NCBI GenBank assembly: GCA_021014325.1
Contig: CM037467.1
Location: 496,001 to 560,000, forward strand
DNA from: Plazaster borealis
Taxonomy: Eukaryota > Echinodermata > Asteroidea > Forcipulatida > Labidiasteridae
Length of the DNA stretch: 64,000 nucleotides
Direction of reading: 5' to 3'
In this document: piece by piece, positions 52,708-63,725 of the stretch
Layout of the letters: every line of letters starts with the position of its first letter
How positions within the stretch are numbered: position 1 is the first letter of the stretch
Program-made: the position numbers and the translations under genes
Notes under the pieces: model-generated
Database searches by the model: none
What the model saw: only the letters and a program-made list of their open reading frames with translations
What the model was told of the DNA's origin: nothing

Positions 52708-53757
52708 ATGGAGATGGAGACTAACGCCTCCGAAACGATGAAGACACCATGGGCTTACGACTACGTGTGGGATGCTATTATTGTTCTGCAATTGATGGCG
52801 GCGATTACTGGCATCGTTGGTAACTTGCTGGTAATAGTCGTCTACGTCTACCGTCGACACATGAGAAATACCACCAATGCTTTTATTATAAATCTTGCTG
52901 TTGCAGATTTGATCACATCGTTGTTTACTATACCCATACCAAGGTATTATAACATTCCACAATCTTGGCATGGACGGATGTACTGTAAACTGATATTCAG
53001 TTCATGTTTTATGTGGATTTCTATCGTAGCGTCACTTTTAACATTGACTTTGGTGTCTTTGGAGCGGTATTGTGCCGTAGTTCATCCAGTTCGATATCGG
53101 GTGATATTTTCCCAGCAGAGACCTAAAATCATAATTGCTTGTACGTGGTTAAGTGCAGTTATTATAAACACATTCAATCTGTATGTTGTCGAACTTAAAG
53201 ATGAAGTATGCCAGAATGTATGGCCGAGTATTGGTTTTCGGTATCTCATCGCTACGTCAGTTTTCGTCTTGGAGTTTTTCGCGCCAATGGTAGTGATGCT
53301 TACTGCTAATATTATTACGGTGCGAACTCTGAAGTCACAGGCGAGGGCTCTCCTTCAACGGGACCAATCGCGCTTCAGCCCGGCCTACTCACTCCTCGAG
53401 GCACGCAAGAAAGTCATCGAACTCCTCTTCATCGTCGTGATAACTTTCATCATCTGCTGGACACCAGATCAAATCGGTTTCCTTATTTATCATTTCGGTG
53501 GAGTTCCTGAGGACTACATTGCCGGGACTCTCTATAGATTACTGGTGCTCCTTGCCTTTGCCAATTCGTGTTTAAATCCCATCATCTACGCGTTTAAAAA
53601 TAAACATTTTAGGCATGGATTTTCGAATATGTTTCGACGAAGAGGAAATCGAGTTGGGAGTAACGCAGAGTCAGTAGCAGCCGATGAAGAATTCAATACC
53701 CCTAATGCAGCGTTACGGAAAGCCCGAACGACGGCTCTATCGACCGTGCAACGATGA
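52708..53757 (+). CDS. Rhodopsin-class (class A) peptide-type GPCR, intronless
   Basis: 349 residues in one exon. The ATG at 52708 has a strong context (A at -3, G at +4). Seven membrane segments are visible at about 23-48, 57-78, 94-116, 138-160, 178-203, 238-261 and 273-296. Class A landmarks are GN (38-39), NLAVADL with D67, Cys93 and Cys168 for the extracellular disulfide, ERY (119-121) in place of DRY, Trp147, Pro193, CWTP (250-253) and NPIIY (290-294). There is a sequon at N6. The pattern (ERYCAVVHP, CWTPDQ, NSCLNPIIYAFKN) resembles neuropeptide receptors of the galanin/QRFP/allatostatin sort, but the ligand cannot be assigned. The tail is short with serines and threonines. Intronless GPCRs are common in echinoderm lineage expansions. 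AATAAA follows at 53830. Confidence 0.93.
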   Translation: MEMETNASETMKTPWAYDYVWDAIIVLQLMAAITGIVGNLLVIVVYVYRRHMRNTTNAFIINLAVADLITSLFTIPIPRYYNIPQSWHGRMYCKLIFSSCFMWISIVASLLTLTLVSLERYCAVVHPVRYRVIFSQQRPKIIIACTWLSAVIINTFNLYVVELKDEVCQNVWPSIGFRYLIATSVFVLEFFAPMVVMLTANIITVRTLKSQARALLQRDQSRFSPAYSLLEARKKVIELLFIVVITFIICWTPDQIGFLIYHFGGVPEDYIAGTLYRLLVLLAFANSCLNPIIYAFKNKHFRHGFSNMFRRRGNRVGSNAESVAADEEFNTPNAALRKARTTALSTVQR

Positions 53758-53829
53758 TTTAGTTACCCGTAAAACCACTCTGATCTACCCATGAGAGAGA
53801 CGACGTTCAAAACTAAACTTAGACGGTTT

Positions 53830-53835
53830 AATAAA
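53830..53835 (+). terminator. Polyadenylation signal (AATAAA) of the GPCR
   Basis: Canonical AATAAA about 73 bp after the GPCR stop codon. By position it would give a short 3' UTR. Confidence 0.5.
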
Positions 53836-54075
53836 AGGCTCGGTATCGCTAAGATGGTCGTTTATACAAATAATCAGTTTTATGTTTTCATGAACTACTG
53901 TCTCACAAATAGCGACAAACTTAAAGCGTATATATAGAGTCTCCTGTTAGTCTTACCTAAATCCTCTTTTTCTATAGATTGTTCTTTGCCTACTTGATTT
54001 TTGTCAGTTTGAGTTGTTTTCCCGCCTAAATGAAGTTTCTCGGACTTCAGTCCGACACTATAGCGTAGGCCTGTA
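53836..54075. other. Intergenic, no gene seen
   Basis: Nothing is recognised between the GPCR polyadenylation signal and the next MITE. Confidence 0.5.
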
Positions 54076-54469
54076 TTAAAGGGTATGCATACGTTTGGTA
54101 ATGACTCTGAAAAATGAATGGCAATAAAAACTTACTTGGTGAGAAGTACAGCAGCTTTGGAAAGTACAATGCATTTTGAGAAACTTTTCACTATTAGAAG
54201 TACTGCGGTTATGGAAAAAATATCAATTTTTATCACCCCAAATTTGAATCTGAGACAGTAACGTTTCACAGATTGTGTATTCGAATTGCAGATTATTTTT
54301 CCCGCGTGGACATAACCGCTCCAGATTTTCGGCAATATCTCAAAAACGCTGCCACCTTTTGAAATGAAATTTTCACAAGTTAGTTTTATGGTATATATGC
54401 CTATCTACAACTATATAGGATTGAAACAAACAGTGGGTTCCAATTACCAAACGTATTCAATCCCTTTAA
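54076..54469 (+). mobile_element. TTAA-flanked MITE, type B
   Basis: It starts TTAAAGGGTATGCATACGTT and ends CAAACGTATTCAATCCCTTTAA-like (last 20: AACGTATTCAATCCCTTTAA). The interior matches 32518-32900 (GTAATGACTCTGA, AAGTACAGCAGCTTTGGA, CCGCTCCAGATTTTCGGCAA). TTAA is intact at both ends. Confidence 0.88.
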
Positions 54470-55312
54470 CCAAGGGATCCAATTCTTTATTTGTGCTTGG
54501 AACTTGGGAATGAAACACCGTTAAGTTGTATAGTCTGGAATGCGCTGCAAGATGCAATGAGAAACACGTGGTACGTGAGTAAAGTTTGAAAGAAAAGACC
54601 GTTAACATTCAAATGGTATTACGGATATTGATATACAGTTAAAACAGTGTGTACAAGTGGTTTGCAGTTGGGACCCGCCACCAACTTGGCGGATGTTTTG
54701 GTGGGAAGGAGATGTTGATCAGTGAGAGCAATGGAGTCTCTCTTTAAGGATTAAATTAGTTCACCTTGTCAAGATTCTCCTTTAGTAGTCGTTTCAAAAT
54801 ATACGTTCAAATGCTTTTTAGCCAATCCTAGATCCGAAATAATTATGCATCTTTACCAATACAGATTTACACGCAAAGTAAAATTTATATCAGTAATATT
54901 ATTGGCAGTAGAAAATAATATCTTAACATACGCGCAAAGTGGTAATAGAAACTTAAGACGTATAAGCTTTCCTGTGTCAATATTATTTTAGAGGTAGGCG
55001 GTGTATTTTGTTTAAAAACAAAAAAAACTGAATAATTCTGAGAAATTAGTTTATGTAATTGAACTTTAATAAGGTGTAAAACTTAAACTTCTTCATGCAG
55101 GGCTGTTATTTTGGACATCGAAGTCCACGTTTAAGAACACACCTGTCAAAAAATATACCCTCGAAACCTGATCGGGTGCAGATGACAGGTTACATAAACT
55201 GTTCTTAAATAAATTAATTAGAGAGGACAAAGATGTCCAAACTGTTTATCAGACTCAACGATTGAAGGTTAGACTAGCAATTATGGATTCTGCTACGATA
55301 AGAAGCATTTCA
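54470..55312. other. Intergenic, no gene seen
   Basis: AT-rich sequence without recognised genes or repeats. Confidence 0.5.
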
Positions 55313-55408
55313 GCCTTATCCGAATCAAGTGACTTTGGCTACGGCTAATGGCCATTGGCTGCGTTCTAGCCGTAGCCACTATCGAAGCCATAATTCGGAC
55401 ACGGCCTA
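55313..55408. mobile_element. MITE fragment with GGCCGTGTCCGAAT end
   Basis: GCCTTATCCGAATCAAGTGA at the left and ATTCGGACACGGCCTA at the right face each other, with inner arms GGCTACGGCTAATGGCC and CTAGCCGTAGCC. The element at 59294-59422 is a fuller relative. Confidence 0.6.
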
Positions 55409-56340
55409 GAGATTGTTACACGATTTTAACTTTTAATAGGATGGCAGAGGTTATGCATGGGGGCTCCGGCCGGCTTGGGCTCCGTCATCAATTTTTGAGC
55501 AGTTCACATTTTGCACGGTGTTTCCAAACATCAAACGAAGCACGGAGCCGGAGACGGAACCTAAGCCGATATTTGGGAAAAGCCCTAATACAGCCGCGGT
55601 TACCTTGGGTACCAGACTTACTTGCCACAGCTGCTATGGCAACAGTAGATATTCACTTCACCATTGCCTGCACCATCTGCCACATTATTTTGTTCGCCAC
55701 CGGTCATTCCAAAATGGCATGGTGACTTATACTTAATTGCACAAAATTCGATTTACCGCTAAAAATTGTTCGTATAGATTAGCAGATTTAGCTTAAAAGT
55801 GTAATGGTTAACACATAAATGTATAAACAAATCTAAAACAGATGGATATAATTTAAAAGCTCCTTTCATTAGTCTCAGTTTTAACAAAATACTAAGACTC
55901 TACGTCTGAGTTGTTGTCTTTGACTTCAGTTACTGCCGGAGTACTGCAAAGAACAATGTAGACGGCGTTTTCGAAACTGCGGCCTGGGCTCAGGCTCCGT
56001 CTGCCTATTTGAAGCCCCGTAAGGAAAGCGCACGTTTTCTAAATAACTTACGGAGCTAAGCCTATAGACCAAGCCGCCGTTTCGCAAAGGGCCTGGACGT
56101 AGCCACAATGTTGCTGTGATTCTTGCAAACATGGGAAGGTGTAGCCCACTCCATTATCCCTCACATTACCGTGTGTGTAAATCCATTAGCCATAGACATG
56201 AACGTGTAACACTTTATATGTTCACCGTTTCCTACGCATGGATCAAATGTGACATAGACCTACACGATGGGAATCTAATTTGATTAAGTTGCAATGGACA
56301 TTTTTATAATCAATCTTCCCTGCCAAGTTGATTAATTAGA
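55409..56340. other. Intergenic with degenerate MITE remnants
   Basis: The 125-codon frame at 55348-55725 runs through the MITE just above and a second GC-rich inverted segment (GGCTCCGGCCGGCTTGGGCT...ACGGAGCCGGAGACGG), so I do not call it a gene. The segment 55965-56095 is related to 13705-13847. Confidence 0.5.
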
Positions 56341-56348
56341 GAACCGAT

Positions 56349-56805
56349 AATGTAGACAATATTTAACCCTTTGAAATGTTCAACTTGGGGCTATCAACTT
56401 GGTTCTACGTCACAAAGGTCAAGGGTCGGTTTAAAGGGTGGTCCATTTTCCTATGGGCTGTTAATGTGAAACTCTTAAGTTGTTTAAATTTATTAGAAAA
56501 CGATCATATGTAGAAAATATTTAACCCTTTGAGATGTTCAACTTGGGACTGTTTTAGTGACCTGGTTCTACGTCATAAAGGTTAAGAGTCGGTTTAAATG
56601 GTGGTCCCATGGGCTGTTTGTGAAACTCTCAAGTTGTTGTATAGAAAACAATCATAATGTTGAAAATATTAAACCCTTTGAGATGTTCAACTTATAGGGC
56701 TGTTTTAGTGACCTGGTTCTACGTCCTAAAGGTCACGCCAGTTTAAAGAATGTTCTCTTTCCCCATGGGCTGTTTATATGAAACTCTTTGTTAGTTGTTT
56801 TAACA
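56349..56805. repeat. Tandem repeat, about 150-bp period, three units
   Basis: Unit starts near 56349, 56502 and 56650 share GTAGAAAATATTTAACCCTT, then TGAGATGTTCAACTTGGG, GACCTGGTTCTACGTC-like, AAAGGTCAAGGGTCGGTTTA and CCCATGGGCTGTT, ending GAAACTCT. Units differ by small indels (period about 153 and 148 bp) and the third is the most diverged. Confidence 0.88.
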
Positions 56806-58150
56806 TGCATGACAAAATGTGCAAGTCAAGAACTCTGTCAATTGTTGTATTTATTAACATTTTATGAATTTTAAAGTGTAAATCTTTTCATAATTCTAAC
56901 AATAATGAAAACGAAATTATACATCAAAGATACCGCCCATGACTAAGCGAGGAATTATTTGCACAAATTCATTTTGGCAAACATTGTTTAATTGTATCAC
57001 AGTCACCTGATAATGTATCATTGTTAATCAGAACATCAGATGCTTAAATATCAAAACTTTCAGTCCAAATTTGGTTATCTATTTCTACTGAGCACATTTT
57101 CTAGTTTAACCTGCTTGACAAAATAGAGCCCTACATTTATTTGCCGACGACTGTTTTGTTACTTCAAGTTCTACTCTCTTGACCTATTAATAACGGAGTC
57201 ATTCGATCACCTTCCATTCTCACTGAGATGTTCGACCACATAACTTCGTCACTAACGTGGGATCTATGTTCAAAAATCTCAATTCAATCCGAAAGCTTTA
57301 ATCTCAACAACGAAGAGCAATCATTTACCTATTAATCATTCCAATGTGACAAGCTCAGAAACCTAGCTGGATATCCATTTATTATGTCAAGTCATTTGAC
57401 TCCAAAACACTTGATATTAAGGTGAAATTCACCCTGAGAACAAGAATTCCTGCAAATTTAAGGATGTTTACGTTTACCATGCAGCTTCAAGATTAAGTGT
57501 TTACGTAGCTTTTATTCAGAACGCCCTCTCTTGCTCCCACTTTGGCAAGCAAAAGCTTGACAATAATTATGCAATAGTGTCTTAGAAAGTGTTAATCTTT
57601 TACAGTGTACCTTATTTAATTGATTCAGTCGTTTTAATTCAGTCTTACTGCATGAGGGTACCTTTAAATCCATATAACCATAGTGGCTACTCAAAGTCTG
57701 TAGTGTTTTCAGGCCTTCATTTTTGTATATTATGACAACCTCGCACGCAGATGACAAATTGACAAACTATCATAGCGGTGTCACCAATGTCAACATTTTG
57801 ACCCACCCCTGGCATCATAGTTAACCTATTGAACAATATTTTTCTCTGGATGTTTGGGACGCTGGTTTGTTTATTTATTTGTTTATTTATTTATTTATTT
57901 ATGTATTTAAATCAAACAAAAGCTTGATCAATCAATAACAATATTTGAAATGTATGAAATACAGTCTACGGAGGTGTTTCCTTTATAACATTATACCATT
58001 AGTTAAAATTGGGATTCCGAAAGACCACACACATGACTGTATATCAGGATTAAGATGTATATGTTAATTGGACAAGTTGATTTGTTGTAATGAAGTAATT
58101 AATTTAATCTATGCCTGTATGAAAACCTTGAGGCGGTGCCTAGACTAGTA
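56806..58150. other. Intergenic, no gene seen
   Basis: A (TTTA)n/(TTTG)n microsatellite occupies about 57870-57905. The minus-strand 81-codon frame at 57512-57757 has no recognisable domain. Confidence 0.5.
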
Positions 58151-58360
58151 CAGAGCTGTGTATTGAGAGAGTTGCGACATTATAGAGGGGCCAGTTTTCT
58201 TTTGTCACGTGGTTGCTGGACGCCATTTTTGGTCCAAATGCAGCACAACCCAATGCGCAGACTAGTCTGGTACCCTGTGTTCGCCCATGCGGGTTTTTTT
58301 TTTGGATACAAAATGGCTTCTAATCGCAAGTTGTCGCAACTCCCTCAATATACGGCTCTG
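58151..58360. mobile_element. MITE with CAGAGC..GAGAGTTGCGAC ends (copy 2)
   Basis: The left end is CAGAGCTGTGTATTGAGAGA, then GTTGCGACA; the right end is TGTCGCAACTCCCTCAATAT, then ACGGCTCTG. The interior (GACGCCATTTTTGGTCCAAA, CAGACTAGTCTGG) closely matches 62563-62763. Confidence 0.87.
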
Positions 58361-59293
58361 GACCAATCAGCTAGTAGAAGTCATTATTGACCGTGACATT
58401 ATACAGCAAGATAATATTATTAACTTATTACAAATACTTTACTTGTAATAATTCAATTAATGTTATAGGAAATGTCATTAAGATAAGGCTACCAGTTACA
58501 TTATACTCGCATTCTAAACACCGTACTTTTTACTGAATTCACTGTTGATTTCCAATAAATTAAATCAGTTTCTACAGTCCTTGACGTGGACAAAAAATTG
58601 TAAAAATTAAACCACGATAAATTGCAGTGTTGCTATGCAGCTCTAAGTTACTGCTCTGTCGTTATAAATTCAAGATGCAGCAAATTATAATGTTATCATT
58701 TCTTTAAATAAAGGCACAATCATTTCACTAGTTTTAAAAAATACGGAATAATAATAGCAATAAATAAATTGCAAAAAAGAAGGTGTTGGTTTACATTGGT
58801 ATTTAAATGAAGTCGTTTATTAAGTCTCGTTGTATCTGGAGCTGTTTATGTTAGAACATTGTTGTGGCACATCGTATAGGAATGGAATTTGGCGAAGAAA
58901 ATGAGGTTTATATCTGTCTCGGCCCAAAGAAGGTTATGTACAAAGAGACGTAGATGAAGCATTTCAAGAATTCCCGGCAATGAGTTCAACAGGCAAGTCA
59001 TTCTTTACGTTTTCTTTACAGAAGTAAAGTCAATTTACATTGGCATGTTTGCAAACATTTATTTTACAACATGTTAAACACGAAAGAGGAAATTAAAAAA
59101 CGCTAAGTTCTAACATTGTTATATTTTGGTTAGAATGCTTGGCTGAGACGATCTAAAAGTCCAATACACCAATAAGCAAGAATCATAACACAACAGACCG
59201 AGAGCGGTGACGTAATCCAGCCCTCTAGCGGTGACAACAGAAGGTTGTTGGGCGTACTCCACGTGCCTAGCTGTTTAGAAAGGCCCGGTAAGT
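58361..59293. other. Intergenic, no gene seen
   Basis: AT-rich DNA without supported features. Confidence 0.5.
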
Positions 59294-59422
59294 TAGGCCG
59301 TATCCGAATACGGCTACGGATGTTGCTAAGGGTGTTGCTAAGGACGTCCTACACTTCAATGCATGATGACGAGGAAATCTAGCCGTAGCCGTAGCTGTAG
59401 CCGCCAATTCGGACACGGCCTA
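59294..59422. mobile_element. TA-flanked MITE with GGCCGTRTCCGAAT ends
   Basis: The left end is TAGGCCGTATCCGAATACGG and the right end ATTCGGACACGGCCTA. Inner arms CGGCTACGGATG and AGCCGTAGCCGTAGC also pair. TA lies at both ends. Related to 55313-55408. Confidence 0.75.
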
Positions 59423-61345
59423 TAATTGGAACCGCTGAAATTGGAGCCAAAAGGCATATTAATGGTGCATTTAATCCTTAGATTATGTTGTGATCGAAGA
59501 GAAAGCCTGCAAGGAACAGTGATGGGTAATTCGCCCTCTTGCGTCCAAAGCGACACATTGTAAATTTTAAAACTACAAACCATTTTCCTGTTGTCAGAGC
59601 TAAGCATAAGTTCTACTTATCTCTACGGATTCAACATACATGTACATGCCAAGTAGTAGCCATTGCACTTAAGAAAGTCCGCAGCCAGACTATTTCACTA
59701 TCCATCGTTTAGTTGCATGAACGTAAAACAAAATGGCTACCCTTCACTGAAGGTGCATAGGGCGAACTTCAGACAAACTTCATCACACCGAACGATCCGC
59801 CGAGTTAATTTGTTAATGTAGGCCTATGTGACTTTTGATGCGTGGTGTCACATAAATAAACAAATCTCGTTTATTTACAAACCTCTCGTGATGTTGTAGA
59901 TCGGGCACATACAATCACTTTTAATGAAAGTGTATTTTTGGGGGAAAAGATTTTCTGCCAGCTGCGGTTGCTAGATTATTAATTTATTATGGCGTTTTAA
60001 AGTAGAGCGATGCTTCAAGTGAACTTTAAAATTACTTGTTTTTATTTGACTTTGATACGAGGTTGAACGTTCCCTCTATGATGCACTAACGCACCTACCC
60101 ATGGCATACCCTGATACTACTAAGCCATTTCGTCTTTCTAAAAATCCCTATATATTATAGAGTCACCCAAATAATGACAGATTGAAAGGTCCGTGTATAG
60201 ACACCCCTACCCGACACAAAACCACCTTGCTCAAATTAACTACAGTGAAACCTTTTTTCGTCTCTACCTTGCCCCCTCTCGTAGCCTCTTTAGTTTCTCC
60301 CAGTGGGTTCCATATTATAAAGCAGAAAGTAATTGACATCTGTGTTCACTTTGGTTCAATGTGGACCCTAGCTATCCATAGATTGGGAGCTCGTGTTTGA
60401 AGTAACACATTAATCAATCACAGTCCACGGTGCATTCCTACATCGTCATGGTAAGAGATACATCTAAGTGTGTTTACGTCACCTCTCCTTCGAGGATACG
60501 ACAAACTGTGTCTAGTCGTAGGAGTTACTTCTGAAAAGTGCAGTCGTTGTTGCCTTGCGAACCCACTGGGTGCTGAACTTTCTTGTTAGAAACATTTGGT
60601 TTGTGGAAAAAGCGATTACAGAATTGTACATCTAATTAATTAAATACCCGAACACCTAGTGTTTGTTTTTACAAACACTTACTTCTAGTTAAACATATTA
60701 TTATTGACGCAATAGCGGTCATCATTCTCACTGCAGATATTTCCTCACAACATCAACACTTATGTTGACATGTCATCAAAGTTTAAAAAGAAAAACCAAA
60801 GAAATACAAACTTTAAGTTAATATTTACAAAGCTCCAGATTGGGAAAACGAAGACATGACACAGTTTTGTAACTGCATGTTGTACTTACTTGGTCAAGGC
60901 TTTGGTAACGCACTCATGTGGCGCGTTCGCTTATTGGTTAATTTATGAGAAAGTGTCATTTTGGTTGACCAATGAAATGCACTAAATTGTTGAATCGAAT
61001 CGGGAGTGTGACGTCATATGCAAGGGGTCTTTCACAAAATTGAGTGCTCTATTCACAGTTCCTTTCGATATTCATCTTTCCAACTATCCTAAAAGTTTGG
61101 AAAGTTAAACTAGTTATAAACAGGTTTTAATTTGACTGCTCTTGTTGCATTAGTTTAACAATAAGTTAATACGTTTTCTTATCGTGTATACTTGGCATTC
61201 TTTCCTAAGAGTTGCCAAGTAGTAGTGAAGTACATAGCCAAACCGTAACATAGATGTGAAAGGAATAGCAACGGTGCATTGACACTAATAGTTAATAACA
61301 ACATGCTGCAGTGCATTCGAGGAAGACATTATAACTGATGCAGAT
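59423..61345. other. Intergenic, no gene seen
   Basis: Only short frames. A single MITE end (GACGTCATATGCAAGGGGTC) lies at 61011-61030. Confidence 0.5.
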
Positions 61346-61480
61346 AGCCCCTTGCATTGGCCGCCATCTTTGATGTCAAACAATGGAAACGTGCACACGT
61401 GCACGCACTGTGCACACTGCTCTCAGCCAATGATAGCTCTTCATTGACCTCAAAGGGGAATGTTTGGGGCTTGTGACGTC
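61346..61480. mobile_element. MITE with CCCCTTGCAT end, related to 30581-30710
   Basis: AGCCCCTTGCATTGGCCGCC at the left, CCTCAAAGGGG and GGGGCTTGTGACGTC at the right, with AATGATAGCTCTTCATTGA-like interior. It shares the layout of 30581-30710 in reverse. The ends are imperfect. Confidence 0.55.
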
Positions 61481-62562
61481 TTGATATTGTCGCCTTGTTT
61501 ACATTTTGAGCATTCTAGGAGGTCATGAGAACATTGAAGGTGTTATTGTAATTAGGCCTACCCAGTAGTTACACATCAAATCAAGAAATGTAAAAACAAC
61601 AGGTGAACAAGTTTTGAGATGTGCCCCCTTTCTTCATATCAAAAGTTGATAGAATCGTACGGTGCAGTCTCCATAAGATATAATGTAAGATAAGAAGTTC
61701 ATGTAAATTATGGCTCTTGAATGTAAACATGCTGTGAGTAACCCACGTCTAGTTCTTGCACTGTAGAATGCAATCGATACAGATGACGTCACTCTGTCGA
61801 ACATGATTGTTTTTATCCCAGTAAACTGCGCTAAAAGTCAAATCTTGAAATCTGACGAATAGTTTATCGTTGTTCCCGTCTTCCTTGGACTTTGGACGTC
61901 TTGACATTGCCAGTGGTAACGGTCGGGACATTGGCTATAGGCCATTTCACACTTAATAAGTGTATGGTTTCCACGGTACCATCGCCAATCAAATCGCAAG
62001 AGGGCGCACTGTTCACTTTTTGATAAACATCTTGTTTTTGCTGCTCTCTTTCACCAATCACTCTGAGTGCACCACAGTGAGAAAAACACGCGCCAAACCT
62101 CAACCTTCATAAACAATAATGTAAAGCGCATTTTGTTCTTAATTTAATGATGTGAATGTCAAGGTATTTAAGGGATTGTTCAAGTTCTGTGCCCTGTGGC
62201 TTATGAATTCCGCCCAGGGGCATTTCGGTCACAGTCCAGGCCAAGAAAAAATGCAAAAATTTGCACACAAGCATGGGGCCTCTCTGGCCAGTTTATTCTA
62301 GTAAGTGCGCGGTAGTTTCATTTTTGATTAAAATTCACAAAAATTCAACTGCTAACCTACTAAAGAAATGAAAAGAAAAACAAGTTTAGTTTGCATAAAA
62401 ATAGTTTCTAATTAATTTTAAGAGACTGAGAGTCTTTATTTAATGTTCAAGTTTATTTGAATATTCATTGAGCATTGATTGATGAGAAACCTTCAGTGAG
62501 GTGCGCCCAACTTATGCCAGGCTGTTTTTATGACACAAGAGGGCGCTTAATTAATAGCAACG
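61481..62562. other. Intergenic, no gene seen
   Basis: Minus-strand frames at 61749-62103 overlap in different frames and have no recognised domain. Confidence 0.5.
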
Positions 62563-62763
62563 CAGAGCTGTGTATTGAGAGAGTTGCGACATGGAGGGAC
62601 CAGCTTTCTCCGGTCACGTGGTTGCTGGACGCCATTTTGTTCCCAAATGCAGCACAACCCAATGGGCAGACTAGTCTGGCACCCTGTATTCGCCAATGCA
62701 TTTTTTGGAGACAAAATGGCTTCTAATCGCAAGTTGTCGCAACTCTCTCAATATACGGCTCTG
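62563..62763. mobile_element. MITE with CAGAGC..GAGAGTTGCGAC ends (copy 3)
   Basis: The left end is CAGAGCTGTGTATTGAGAGA, then GTTGCGACAT; the right end is TGTCGCAACTCTCTCAATAT, then ACGGCTCTG. It is about 200 bp and very similar to 58151-58360. The overlapping 83-, 61- and 83-codon frames are not genes. Confidence 0.88.
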
Positions 62764-63349
62764 AGCAACGCAGGTCGTGTGCATTGTACAATAACAACAC
62801 TCACAACAGCAGCTATCTTCGATTAAGCCAATGAGATTGACCCACAATTTCTCATCATTTTCAGGACAGTTAATGCACAAGAGTCAGTGCAAGGTTTTTG
62901 CACAACCCATACCTTTAATTGAAGACTTGTCAAAAACAATGTCATGACAACTAAAATGCAAACAGCCAAGCGCAATAATTAATACGGACGTACGCTGACA
63001 CAGTGTTGACTCTATACTCGTAGTTACCCACAGGGCGAGACTCAAATTGACTATAAGGGGACATTGTATACGATAATGGAACCGCCATGATCGGGAAACT
63101 TATATTATACAAAATGTACTCATGTAATGGTTACTAATAACCGTCCGTCTAATTGAGATTTAAGACTGGATTGAAATGATGCTTCAAAAGCCCGAATGAA
63201 ACCGAGTGAAATAATTGTACCCTTTAATTAAAACCCTGCATTGTAGGGTCGTTGTCAGAACATGCTGACTCCAGTTTAATATTTCCATCGTCTTAAAACC
63301 ACATGGAACACACTGGTCAGCTCATATGCCATGATAAGCTGGACCATGC
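62764..63349. other. Intergenic, no gene seen
   Basis: Nothing supported. Confidence 0.5.
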
Positions 63350-63725
63350 TTAAAGGCATCGTACACGTTTGGTAATTGTCAAAGACCAGTGTTCTCATTT
63401 GGTGTATCCCAACATATGCATAAAATAACGAGCCTGTGAAAATTTGGGCTCAATTGGTCATCGAAGTTGCAAGAAAATGATGAAAGAAAAAACACCCTTG
63501 TTGTACAAATTTGTGTGCTTTCAGTTAGGAATAAAAACTTCTTGCAAGAAGTTTTATTATTTTAGTGAGAAATTACCTCTTTCTCAAAAACTATGTTACT
63601 TCAGAGGGAGTCGTTTCCTACAATGTTTTATACTATCAACAGCTCTCCGTTGCTTGTTAGCAAGTAAGTTTTTATGCTAATATTATTTGTTTTGAGTCAT
63701 TACCAAACGTGTACGATACCTTTAA
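63350..63725 (+). mobile_element. TTAA-flanked MITE, type A
   Basis: It starts TTAAAGGCATCGTACACGTT and ends AACGTGTACGATACCTTTAA, with terminal inverted repeats of about 26 bp and TTAA at both edges. It is highly similar to 17193-17524 but carries an extra internal segment with a small palindrome (AAACTTCTTGCAAGAAGTTT, 63535-63554) that the other copy lacks. The 78-codon frame inside is not a gene. Confidence 0.92.

Noticed and set aside
55348..55725. 125-codon frame as a gene
   Set aside because: It passes through a terminal-inverted-repeat element and a second inverted repeat; no known domain.
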